DNA from: Dermatemys mawii
Lineage: Eukaryota > Chordata > Testudines > Dermatemydidae
Direction of reading: 5' to 3'
Assembly (NCBI GenBank): GCA_007922305.1
Contig: ML677335.1
Coordinates: 18,758,246-18,822,245 of the forward strand
Length of the DNA: 64,000 nt
The notes under the pieces are model-generated. The model worked only from the letters and a program-made list of their open reading frames with translations, had not been told where the DNA came from and did no database searches. Within the stretch, counting starts at the first letter, position 1. The number at the start of each line of letters is the position of its first letter. Made by a program: the position numbers and the translations under genes. This document shows, one piece after another, positions 9,016 through 20,900 of this stretch.

Positions 9016-10974
9016 TAACACACGTGACTAAAGATAATTTAGAATGAATTACAGTCTCTAAACTGTATTGATGATTTGCTAACCTGGTCTGATATTTCCT
9101 TCATTGATAGCTGGAAATGGAAAATGTTGTTTACTTTGTATTTTGATATTTTATCAGGAGAAATGAAAGCCCAGTAAGATGACAGGTTGAGAAACATTTT
9201 GTAGATGTATGAAACATTTAGACTGAGGCACTGGATCATAATTCCACTAATGTTCTGAGATGTCAATCATTGTTCTATATTTTTCACTAAGTGTTCCTAG
9301 AGCAGCTTTCCACTTTACATTACAGACATCTAAAACGAAGATACAATGTGACTGAATTATCTTAGTGATGGTCTGGTAATGTTATTTTTGACTGCCTAAA
9401 AGTTCCAGTTGTGTAGGGTTTAACGTTTAATTCTGTACCACTATTTTAAAATTAATATACAAAGACAAGCAAAACCTACATGTCTCTGTAAGCATGGAAA
9501 TCTTTTCTGCTTTAAGCCACAGAGCTCATAGCTGAAAACAATTGTCATGGTACTGCATTACATTGTGTCTCTCATAGTGGAAAAATCCAAATACCATTCT
9601 TAGAAACAATATATACAGACTAGGAAGTGAAAATAAGCATAAAATGCTTAATGCTAGCACAACACATTATAGTTGATTCCCTAAAGCATTTGAAAATATA
9701 AAGGAACATCTTGGTTTGATTGCAAACCTTGTAGTATGTTAATCCAGTTCTCTTCCATAGCACCATTTTCTTTCAGCAGCAAATGAGCAGAAAGCCATTT
9801 AATATATTCCAAAACATTAGAATAGGTGAGAGAGGTGCTGCCCGTTGGTCAGGAAGCAAGATCATCCAAATTTATCGAGTACACATGAGGATTTATCATA
9901 TAAGTTTTCAGGAGTGTGTTTTCCTTCTGTTGTGTTAATATCCCAGCTATTCAAAATATTTTCTTAGGAAAATTATGTTTGGAAAATAGATCTGCATGTT
10001 GAAAAATGTGGTTACAAAATGATAGTGCATACATAATTAATATAAATGTATGATGAATTACACATATGACCCTGTTTCTGCAAACACTTGCATGCATGAG
10101 TAATAATATTTATCACAATTTGATAGTCATGTAAATTTATTGGCATGCGCAAGAGTTTAATTACAGCACATAATACTGACTATTTGGAGGATCTGTTAAG
10201 AGCTACAAGTACTGTTAAAAGGCCTGATTCTGATCGCACATCTTTCCTCATACAATTCTTAAGTGGATGAGGAGAAGGGTTGTCTCCTTAATGTACCGGA
10301 CATTAGGAAACCCACCCCAATTCTTCACCTTCTTTAGGAAATGCCTTCTCTTAATCTGTTTCCAGTTCTGGTTCATCAGGGAACAGACTGTTGTTGTTTG
10401 TGTACCACCTCTGGGCATCTGTTGAGTTGTGACTAAATGAATTTTACAGCTAATCTACCCACTGGGACCTTGAGCTGCTGAGTGGGAGGCAAAATAAAAC
10501 CAACACTTCCCAGGCCTTTCTGGTAATGTGGTGAAAAATGTCTTCCCAGATCTAAAAAGGCAACTACAATGATGCATACAACAAAGCCCCAAAACTGAAT
10601 CCTACTTTAATCCCAAAATGATCAGGTGGAAAGAGAGTTTTAAATCCCAGAGCAGAATGGTGTCCCAGGCAAGAGGAAGAGCTGTCTAAGCCCTCCCTGT
10701 GGATGTGCAGAAGCCAATAAGTTTACTCTGCACCCTTCTAACCAATCGATCAGCTTAAGAGGCCATAAGAAGGTTGAGTGCCCACAAGGACGGGAGGGGA
10801 GTTGCAGTCCTTAAAGGGACTAAGGCTTTTTGTTCCCCCACTTCCAAAGGACAAAATCTCCCAACCTCTGAAGCTGGCTCTGGGAGGGGATTGCATTTAT
10901 TATGGGCACAAAAGAACAACATGTTCTTAACAAGACCAGGGAAAGAAACCTCAAACACAAAGTAAGTGAAATGA
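9016..10974. other. No recognisable feature
   Basis: AT-rich, no supported coding or repeat boundary. The block around 10750-10960 is somewhat GC-richer, with overlapping short frames on both strands that look fortuitous. Confidence 0.4.
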
Positions 10975-11170
10975 CACTAATCTAGGACTTGAGAAACCTG
11001 TGTTTAATTCTCAACTGACCCAGAAAGGATTTCCAGTGTGCTCATGGACAATTACTTAGCCTCTCTGTGCCTCAGTTCCCCATCTGTAAAATGGGGATAA
11101 TAGTACTGCTCTGCCTTTTCAGGTATTGTGAAGATAGTATATTCAAGATATCTGTGCACATCACTAATAT
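10975..11170 (+). mobile_element. MIR-type SINE
   Basis: The core CCTCTCTGTGCCTCAGTTCC followed by CCATCTGTAAAATGGGGATA at 11061-11100 is the well-known MIR 3' half on the plus strand, preceded by a decayed 'TGACCC...GGACAATTACTTAG' region. MIRs are ancient amniote tRNA-derived SINEs. No pol III promoter is preserved. Confidence 0.85.
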
Positions 11171-12889
11171 GGGATTGGGGTGAGGGAGTCATAAAATAAC
11201 TCTCTAGAGAGAAGGTATTTACAATAATTATAATTCATATGTAACTGACAAAACATTAAGATATGGATATATTTATTAGCTCTACAATCATAATATCCTA
11301 ACATCGTTGGAGGACTGATAGGGTACAATAATAATTTGTCTTCAAGTTAAAACTTATATATTAAAAATTAACCTATACCTCTTTGTTACTAATACCTTAG
11401 ATTAGGCAAAATTATATGATTTAATACATCTAATTTACATTAATCATTTATGCTCTGTGTACTTTGCTTTCAGCTGGTCATTTTCACTGTTCATAATCAG
11501 TTTCATTTTCTGGTTCTTGTGCATTAGCAGTGGCACAAAGTTTAAGCTACAAATATGCAGGAAGACAAATGATTTAAAAAAGAGATGCTTTCATTAATTT
11601 TAAAAATTTTATTTTATTTTTAAATTTTTAAAATTCTTTAAATTTTCTCTTTACAATTAGTAACATTCAGTGTTTTTAATGGACATGAGAGATATAGGAG
11701 ACCGTTTCTGTTCTCATTTATGCTGGTGTAACTGAAGTAAAAGAATGAATTCAGAGTCTGTACCATAGTGTGTAATAGTGTGTGTTGTTACAGAGGTTTC
11801 TAATACAGGTGAATGATATGTATTTTTTCATATTCTACATCCAGTGTTCCAATACTTTGAATATTTTCACGAGTTTTATTATATTTGGTGCATTTCTTAG
11901 AGCTCTAGCTCCTGGATTATGTGAGAATTTCAGCTTTAATTAATAAAATAATTCTAGTCCTCATAGTTGCAGATAACTAGAAAACGTGAATCCTAAAGAC
12001 CTGAACAAAAATAGTCCTAGATTTCATTTTTCAAAATGTTTTGATTATTAAACTAATATCATGCTTCTTTAGATGTTACATGATTTTTACTGTTTGGGAC
12101 TCAGAGTTGGCAATATTGTATTTCAACTAATAACTAGACTTTGTATAAAATCATATTTATTCTCTAGAGGGTTTCTTTGTGGATGCTTTAAAGGATTTAA
12201 GTTAATAGTCATCTAGCTAAGTGCTGAATTCATTCTGTTTGGCATTATTTAATCTCCAATACAGTGATTGTCTATGTTCCATTTTAAGAAGTACACTATA
12301 GAGGTCTCAGCAAAATGCTACTCACTCACTTTATATTTGCCCAGTACAATACATTTTTATTAAAATCATTCCATTAGGAATTTACATATCTATTTTTATT
12401 AGTATTTATTTTCCATATTTTCTTGTTTTTTGGTGCCTAAAAATGTTAGGTTTACCTAAGAGTATTTGTTGTGATGGAAGTTGCAGTGGTTTTCAATCAG
12501 AGTGACCAACAGTATGACATCTGTTGTCACTGTAAGTTTTTTTTTTTTTTTTCCCCAGTTGAATTTTATTTGCTGTTGCTGGTGAGCATGTTGCCTTGAC
12601 ATTCAGCCCACAAGAAAGTTCATGGAACATAAAAGGCAATATAAAGATTTCTTAGCTTCTAAAGTTGCCATAAACATCCAATAAAATATTCAAGCAGGAT
12701 GATAACTTTGTATTGGTGCAAAAAATTGTCCCTCTTTTCTATGAAGGCCTTAAAATCAGTTGAAGTCATATTGCATAAAAGTAGCAGTTGGTGATAAGTC
12801 AATTGAAATAAACAAACAAACAATCTATAAACCACTAACCCCCAAGCTTATTTTCTCCTCTTTCCTTCCCTAGCACTGGAGAGGTATTA
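11171..12889. other. AT-rich sequence, no gene seen
   Basis: Very AT-rich with a T-run at about 12536-12552. Nothing else recognisable. Confidence 0.4.
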
Positions 12890-13030
12890 GCTGGCCACTT
12901 CACCTTGAATAGTCCCTTGAAATATGTGTTAAACAATTTGTTCCACCTTGCATTTAGCTGTGACGTTGAATACATTTCCCAGTCCCGAAGAAGAGCTCTG
13001 TGAAAGCTCAAAAGCTTGTCTTTATTGTCA
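12890..13030 (+). mobile_element. Penelope-like element 3' tail
   Basis: GTTAGCTGGCCACTTCACCTTGAAT-like start, then TTCCACCTTGCATTTAGCTG and GAAGAGCTCTGTGAAAGCTC AAAAGCTTGTC. This is the same 3' tail that ends the coding PLE remnant at 56600-57538 and recurs at 52618. Strongly 5'-truncated, no coding. Confidence 0.7.
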
Positions 13031-14552
13031 GCAGAAGTTGATCTCACCCATCATGTGTCTAACTGAAATTTTTCTCTTCAGTGCCTTTTCATTTGTTCAT
13101 TTCAGATGTTAACTCCCTCCTATGTATTTCTCCCTTCCTCCCCCCGCCCCCCACCCCAAAAAAAATTCAGGAACATGAGAGAGAGAGAAAGAGGATATGG
13201 AATTGTAGTCTGTGATGGCAACTGCTTGCAAATTCAATGGGCAGTGAGACAGGTTGTGTTCCTGAGAAATGCAGGGAAACGAGCAGCATGAGGAAAAGAC
13301 ACAAGGTGGTAGAAGTGTGCAGCCAGTATGGGGTGAAACAGAGCAAGCCAGGAGTAGAAGACAAGAGGATGGCAGATGGGTGAGAAGTCTGAGAACCAGA
13401 TGGTGATTAGTTATTGGCCTGACATCATCTAAATGTTTCAACACTCCAAAAACACTGCAAATATTTTAATCTAAGAGAGGTTTCATTATGTCAGTGAAGT
13501 GGCACTTCAGAACCAAGAAGTTAAGACTAACTAGACAATATGCATTAAGGCACAGTGTTTGGGGGGGGGGGGGGTTGTATGTTTGTTTAAATAATTCAAT
13601 TGCGTTGCTTTGAGTAAAAGCAACACAAGACTTGAATGTTTCAAATGGTAAGTGCAAGGCCAATTTACCCCAGGTTTTAAAGATTTTGGAATAAAATTGG
13701 TGCAATCTGGTGTAAGAGCAAGACCAACTGGATATCTTTGTGCCTATCTGAAATGAAGCCCAGCAGGTAAAAGGATCCTGCACATTGGGAAATACATTGT
13801 GCATTGGTGCATTAAACAAGTTTTTTAAGACCCCGTTGCTTCTCACCATATAGCAGCATTTCCCCAAATCCCATGAGAAAATTCTTGGAAGCCCTGAGCA
13901 TATTTGGTGCTAATATAGTATTTTGTGATTTATACTCCAATAAAATATTCATATAATAAAATTATGATGAAATTGACCACTACAGAAAAGCATAAATAGT
14001 TTGATAATTTATTTTAATTCCCTTAGCAAAAGTGTTTCTGCTTTGAAATTGATTGATTTTTTAATTGAAAAGTGTGTAGGACAGCGTTTAATACAATGTC
14101 TGCAATGTGCAAGAATCTGTGTAGCAACAGTTAACATCACAGCAAAGTATTAAATCCCCTTTGGAATCACAAGCATTGATCTCTCCCAGCCCACTGAAAA
14201 CTCATCCCTCTGGCAAAGTGAGATCTACAAAAAGAATTACATTTCCAGCAGTTTTGTTTATGTAACTGTTAAACTGTTCAAAATCCTGCAGCTCAGGGTA
14301 GGAAGAGAGATTATCAGTGGAGAAGCTACTAAACAGAGGCACTAAAGGCTTGCAGGAGAATTAAGAGAAATGCTTAAAAAAACAAACAAAAAAACAAAGC
14401 AGAATGAATGCTATCCAAAGGAGTTAAAGAAAATAAAGGATTTTGTAATGTTATGAGGGAAAACAGAGGCACTAGAGGGAGAATAGAGTAGTATACTTCT
14501 TAAAATATAAGGAAAATCAAAAAGATTGGTGACTCAAATTCAGCTGATGATG
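13031..14552. other. No recognisable feature; short homopolymers
   Basis: Contains a run of 14 G at 13561-13574 and an A-rich AAACAAACAAA stretch near 14376-14396. The 111- and 133-residue minus-strand frames at 13109-13444 and 13466-13867 show no domain and run through low-complexity sequence. Confidence 0.4.
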
Positions 14553-14560
14553 ATTAAAAC

Positions 14561-14763
14561 CAGGGCCAGCTCTAACTTTTTTGCCACCCCAAGCAAAAAA
14601 AGAAAAAAAGCATCCAGGAGTGCCACTGAAGCAAAAGCAAACAAGCAAACAACAAAAAAAGGGCGGCCAGAATGTGCTGCCCTAAGATTGGCCAGAATGC
14701 CACCCCTTAAAATGTGCTGCCCCAAGCACATGCTTCCTTGGCTGGTTCCTGGAGCCAGCCCTG
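14561..14763. mobile_element. hAT-type MITE with perfect 8-bp target duplication
   Basis: 203-bp non-autonomous element. The left end CAGGGCCAGCTC and right end GGAGCCAGCCCTG are inverted copies of one terminus. It is flanked on both sides by ATTAAAAC (14553-14560 and 14764-14771), an 8-bp duplication as made by hAT transposases. The interior has A-runs and repeated GCTGCCC...GGCCAGAATG units, and no coding capacity. The intact duplication marks it as a clean insertion. Confidence 0.88.
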
Positions 14764-14771
14764 ATTAAAAC

Positions 14772-16849
14772 CTGTATTTAACATGAAATATAAAGAAGAG
14801 AAGTTTGGACAACTCCAAAAAATGATGTTATACAATAACTTTTGATAAACCGTCAGGTAAGGGAATCATTAGAAAATGTGAATTTATACAAAAAATAGCC
14901 AGTGAGAATTAAGCACATGTGTGATATGAAGGGAATTAGCTAATGGGTTTATTGCATAACCTACAATTCTCTTTGAAAAATTATAGAACAATTTTCAGAA
15001 AAGCAAAGAAGGGTGACCATAGGAATGATTGCTTCATATGTTAACTTCTCCCTCAATGAAAAGAAGGAACAGCATTTTTGGAAGAAAAATTACTAGTGCC
15101 TAGACTACTGCTTTGAATACTTCAGGATTGACCTTATGCACCCTAGCAGCAATAGAAGGCAGCATTCTTACTGTGGAAGTCAGAAGCCCCAATTCAGCAA
15201 GGTGCCTTTTTAAAAAAATTTTGAGTAAAAGACCAAAAGGTTTTCCCTTTTCAGTCATCCAAGTGTTTGGTTTAGGGAGTGTTTCATGGAAGACTGAAAG
15301 AAAGAGAGAAAATCTGCTTTCCATGAAAAATTTAGATAATTTCCACACACAAAAAGCTTTAAGATTGCTCTATGATGGCTGTTTAGCCATAGCCAGTCAT
15401 TTGGCTTTGATTGGCTAGTTACTAGGCTGCTACTACAAAACAGGTGTTCTAATCCCCATTAGAAGTTACACTAGGAAATGAAGGTTAGAATCCAAAATGG
15501 AGGTCTGAAATACAAATTGGAATTTACAAGTTGATACATACACACCATACTCTGCCACAACAACATGAAACACTCAGCAAAAATACACTTGGGTGAAATG
15601 GATCTGGAAAACTCAGTTTTCCAGAGCTAGTTTTCCTCTCTCACAGGGTAAAGTAGAGAGTTCAAATCCACTAGACCTTATATCTCTGAGATTTATGTAA
15701 GGACACAAGCAGATTGGAGAGAAGGCACCATACTTTTGTTTAGTACTACTTTGCCCAGACTTCTGGAAACATCTAGTTAATACTGAGTATAGCTGGAAGA
15801 TGAACATTTGTATTAGCATAATCGCTGCCTTTCTAAAATCATATAATCCACCTTCCATAGACACTCCAATGCTAATAACATGACCCCATCTGTATACACC
15901 ACAAGAGTGTTGATTTAAAAGTTAAACAGCAAGTTTGACTTTTAGAATTCCCTTATTGAATTGCTCAGATAACAAAAATCAGACTGGTTAACTCATGTTA
16001 AGGTCAGGGTTTTTTCAGTTGGGGAATCAGCTTGTGTTTTAGTGTTATTTCTTTGGTGCATCTCTCAGCAGGATTCTTTGGAATGAGGTGGATTTGGTTT
16101 ACTCCTTTTCCCCAGATGTTGGTCAGTGGCATAAGACATAGGAAAAGAGAGGAGAGGCATGGGGGACTGGATCTCGGGCTCTGGCTTGGACATCAGGGCA
16201 AATGTAATCTTTTGGCAGTTTTGCTTGTCTTCAGGATTGAATTATGAATTACAACTACTCCTTTGGTGGGACTGAGGCTTTGGACGCATAGTGTGCCTTC
16301 TACGGAGATGAGCAATACTGTGGAGACAAGAGATACCAGTTTACTATATATTTGATTACAAGTTAAAGTTGTGTTCAGTGGCCTTTCAATCCAGTTTTCA
16401 GTAACTTTGTATTTATTTGAGGTATCACAAGTTACAATTGCAATGAGAGATTTATATTCTATAAAACATTTATTGGGTGACTGGAATAATAATTTACCAT
16501 AAGACCTCCAAAGATTGAAACCACTTTTATTTTTGGATTAAAAGTTCATCCACTGTACCGAACAATATGATATGTAGGTATAGATATTCCCCAGAGGTGT
16601 AGCTTAAGCCTCTCATTCTCTCCCAGGGGGTAGTATCACTGGTATTTGGAGCAGCTTCTCCCCTTTCATTGTGAAAGTTGAATTCTATGTTTGGGTTTTT
16701 TGTTGGTTTTTTTTGGTGGTGCCTCGTGCCTCCGTTCAGATTGAATTATGCAGAAGGAGTCAAAGTTTTTGTTTTGTTGAATTTCTATCACTCTTAAGTA
16801 CTTATATGGTTCCCATCTCTGTAGTATCTGAACAACTCAAGAGTCTTTA
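14772..16849. other. No recognisable feature
   Basis: AT-rich, without supported genes or repeat ends. Confidence 0.4.
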
Positions 16850-17015
16850 AATGTATTTATCCTCCCAACATCCTTCTGAGATGAGAAGGTACTATTAATC
16901 CCACTTGTTATAGATGGGGAACTGAGGCATAGAATGATTAAGTGATTTGACTAGTATTACACAGGAAGTCTGTGGCAGAGCAAGAATTGAACATGGACCT
17001 ACCACAGACCAAGCT
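16850..17015 (-). mobile_element. MIR-type SINE
   Basis: On plus it reads GGTACTATTAATCCCACTTG, GATGGGGAACTGAGGCATAG and TTACACAGGAAGTCTGTGGC AGAGCAAGAATTGAAC, the reverse complement of a MIR from its 3' half to its central region. Old and diverged. Confidence 0.85.
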
Positions 17016-17269
17016 AGGGATGTAACAACTGGAACATCTTAATTTCAAATGAAGTATTTTGGCTTTTTATGTTACGTAGTTTTGTCACACATTTTGCTTA
17101 ATATGAAATGACCGCTAAATATCTGCTTTGCATCAGAATATATGAAGTTAAAATATCTGCATGATTTTGATGTAAAATGGATTTCTCTCAAATTGTCATT
17201 TATACTTCGAGAGAGACAGAGGCCTATTTTTGAGTTCACATTAAAATGGGGAAAACCATGAGTGACTGA

Positions 17270-17970
17270 GTCAGTCCAGAAGGATATAAGAAACTGCTGA
17301 AAGGCAGGTATATCAGCCTCAGGATGAGCAGGTCCCTGTTCCCTGGATAGCCAAACCAGGGTACTCCGGACTAATCAAGACACCTGACACCAATTAACCA
17401 GTTAAGGCTGTTAGGCTAATGGAGACAGATGGAGCCAATCAAGGTCTCAGTCAGACTGCTTAAAAGCTCTCCTTTTCAGTTCCTTCAGGGGAGCCAAGGA
17501 GAAAGGAGCTGGAGAAGAGGAAGCTTTGCTGTAACCTGAGGTAAAGGTGAAGCTAGGAAGAGGGAGCCTTGGGGAAGTGGCCCAAGGAATCAAAGCAGCT
17601 TTAGTGGTGAAGAGAAAACCATCAACAGCTGCTACCATTAGGATCCCTGGGCTGGAACCCAAAGTAGAGAGTGGGTCCAGGTTCCCCCTCCCGTCTCCTC
17701 ATACTCTACAGAAATCCTCTTGATCAGAGAAGCTAGTCTCAGTTCAGTCAGGAGGCCGAACTGTGCTTACTGAGCTCTATGGAGCAACAAAGACTGTGGG
17801 GTATTCCCCCTTTGAACCTGCTATACTGGCTTGTGATGAAGATAACTCACTAGGCAGTGACTCTTGCCATTATACTGAGAAAGAAAAGTCACTCTGGGGC
17901 CTAAATGAGTTTGAGGCCCCCTGAATCCACCAGGAAGCACGGAAGCCACAAATACAGACTCAGAGCTTTG
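17270..17970 (+). mobile_element. Possible LTR-type repeat
   Basis: GC-richer purine-rich block in AT-rich DNA. A TATA-like CTTAAAAGCTC at about 17460 is followed by a GGGGAGCCAAGGAGAAAGGA leader, and the block ends near GAGCTTTGTCAC at 17965. The composition and layout resemble an LTR with its leader, plus sense. I could not define TG...CA ends or a duplication. Confidence 0.33.
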
Positions 17971-20480
17971 TCACGCATGGTATTTGTATTAGTTGTGCAT
18001 TGTATGTACAGTTCTTGTAAAGATGCTGGGTTTCTTTAAAATGTATTTATCACTTCAAAGTAATAAGACATTTTATTAAAAGATACAAAACAAAAATGTT
18101 CACTCACTAAAAATATCTTTGTCTGAAAAGAAGAATTCTCAGAAAAATGAAAACATCTTGTGGAATAAAAATTAAAAATAAAGGCGATTATACTTGCATG
18201 ATATGTTTCTCTAATAGTAATTAGTTTTAATCTGATTTTTGTAATTTTTGTAAAATTAGGGATTAAGTTAATTACTAAATATTTAGTATAGTGTGTAGTA
18301 AAAGAAAATGATCATGAATCCTGAGTTAGGTAAATGCACAGAGCCAGATACAGATGCCATCATATTGTATAGTACCTTAGTCCACAAGTAATCCCACTGA
18401 CCAGGTGGGGTAATGTAGTGTTCATTGTGAATAAGCCCATAGAAATTAAAAATAACATTCTCAAATACTTCAGTGTGTTCTGATTTTTGTCCAGTTCTGT
18501 TGAGAACATTCGTCATTAGGGCTGGTAAAAAATTCTCCATCAAAACTGTTTGACAGAAAATTGAGTTTGACCAAGCCACATATTTTTTTCATAAAAAAGG
18601 CTGTCAACTTTCTCTAGAAAATGTTGACTTTGTTAAAAAATGGAAGATTTGAATTTTGAAATGCTGCCATGGTGCCTCATGAGGCTTGTAGTTGTAGGTG
18701 CTTTGTATCCCTGTTCTCTTCTATGAGCTCTTTAAGTCAGGTTAGCTTTTATAATGCACTGTGGCCCTGGGGCTCCCGTGATGCACTACTTGGCTCACAA
18801 AGAAAAGAGCCCAGCATGTAGAAGCATAAGGCCTGCAAGTGAAAATTCCCATGAGGCACTTTAGAGGCATTTCTGAATTGAAATATTTGATGTTTTTGTG
18901 GAGTGGCAGTGGGGGTGGGGAGGGCTCTATTTACCACACATCTAAGAGGACCAAAACCCCTTTAAAAGAGAGAAAAAGTTACTCATGTAAAAAGCAGAAA
19001 CATTATATGCAAATAGTCTTGTGGAAACAGATGATGGTGAGAAACACAGTAAACTCCTCATAGTAGCATAGGGCCTTATCCAAGGGCCATGGAAGTCAAA
19101 GAAAGGACTCCTATAGACTTCAAATAAACTTTGTACAAGATTCTTTGTGCTACCTGGTCAGCTTTGAGGTGCTTACAGTTCAATTGTCCCTTCTTGCAGG
19201 AAAACTCTCAGAATGAGAGAGTTAAGGGTGGGAAGACTCCATGACAATTCTTTCATGAAGTTGTCACTAAATTGTTCTGCTGGACGTGAAGAATGATCAA
19301 TGGATATGTCATCAAATGTCAGATCCCTTGGGATTTGCAGCAGGCAGATTTACAACTACAGGGGATGGTGAGGTGAAATTGAGGCAGCACAGAGCTGATG
19401 CATGCAAGAAACTGGAGAATTCAGGAAAACAGGATTCCTTGCATGCTCTTACTGTTGGGAAGAGGTAGCCTTTGACAATTCATGACATTTGCTATTAGGA
19501 GTATAGGGTGAACTTATTGTCTAGACCACTGTCTGCTATGTTTTGTTGCTTTAGTTTGCCTCTTCAACTAGCCGGAAGACATATTTGATTCCTCTTTGTT
19601 TCACATCAAAGAGTGGTTGGAATTTGACATGTCATATTGTGTTACTTAAGAACTCTGTGAAAGTTTTGATGTGATTTAGGGTACAATCTTTACAGAAGAT
19701 ATACAATGTTTGAAGGCTTTGATTGAAAATTGAAGACATGATAATGATCAAGGTACAAGACACTAATCTAACTGAGAATGCTAAACTAAAGATTTAAGAA
19801 ATTGAATTTTTGCTCTGAAAAACAGGCTCAGATTAAGAAATGTCAAGTTGGTATGATGTCCTACAGACATAGGGACAGCAAAAATTGAGATATCTGATTT
19901 TAGCAGAGCATAACAGGAGACAGATAATTTTGGCCTTCTTCTGCAGTGTGCTTTGAATCATAACACTATTATATCCCAGACACTGCTTGAGAAACATATT
20001 GTTTATATGAGACAATGTTTTTTGAATGTGGGATAAGTATTTAAGTTTTCATATCCAGTCTGTCTGTATATATGTTCTATATGTTTTTATGATGAGAAGC
20101 AGTAATCCACTCTAGAGGTCACAAAGAGGTCATCATCCACCTTCTAACCCTAGAAGATCTTGAAATATAGGAATATGAAATCATGACATTTATGTGCATA
20201 GAAAAGCAAATTTGGGTCATTTCAGAGACTCTACTGCTTACATTGTGACCTGTATATTAGCACTAAATGTAAATAAAGTACACAGCATTAGAATAATCCA
20301 TCAATCAGAAATTCATGTTGATAAAGCTTTTATACCATATCATGTTCTCTCTTCATGAACTCTCTATTTATCCTCATGCATATGTCGTAAGTTCCAATTA
20401 AACTATTTTACAAAACCATATCATTATGATATAACAAAAGCTATTTGATATGTTTTTAAAAGTTTTAAAAATTAGTGGGG
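17971..20480. other. Mostly unassigned; possible old inverted repeat at 18510-18900
   Basis: Within 18650-18870, ATGGTGCCTCATGAGGCTTG and an inverted GAAAATTCCCATGAGGCACT face each other, suggesting an old DNA-transposon remnant with internal inverted repeats. No coding seen elsewhere. Confidence 0.35.
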
Positions 20481-20900
20481 TTTGTATCAGGATGGCTTGC
20501 CCTGAAGGGCCTCTGGCTAGCCAACCCTGAATATGAAGGAACAACACCTGGTTTGAATCAGGTGGTTCCCCTGAAGAGCAGCAGGATGCTGCAATGAGGA
20601 AGAATCTGAAGAGAGGTGCAGTGCCTTGCCTTGCTGTGGTGCTAGGAGAGTTGCTAAGACTGCCAGAGCTGTACACAAGGGAAGATACACCTCTGAGGAC
20701 AGAACTCAGGACCAGCAGCGTAATTGTTACGCTGTTTACTGTGTTGGGGAAATGAAAATGGAATAAAAGCCTGGCTAGAAGGGCCTGTGACCCCTTTTTG
20801 GTCAGGAATCAAATAGAAGAGTGGTGTGAAGAGTGGAGGAATTGTTAGCAGGACACCAGTGAATGACCCCTGACTATGAGAGGGCACTCAGTAAGGGACT
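20481..20900 (+). mobile_element. Possible LTR-type fragment
   Basis: Moderately GC-rich block with an AATAAA signal at about 20762 (GGAATAAAAGCCTGGC) and the LTR-like run AGGAATCAAATAGAAGAGTG. Ends are undefined, so the assignment is tentative. Confidence 0.22.

Noticed and set aside
13109..13867. Two minus-strand frames of 111 and 133 residues
   Set aside because: They span C-rich and G14 low-complexity tracts and part of a PLE-adjacent region. No motif and no conserved pattern.
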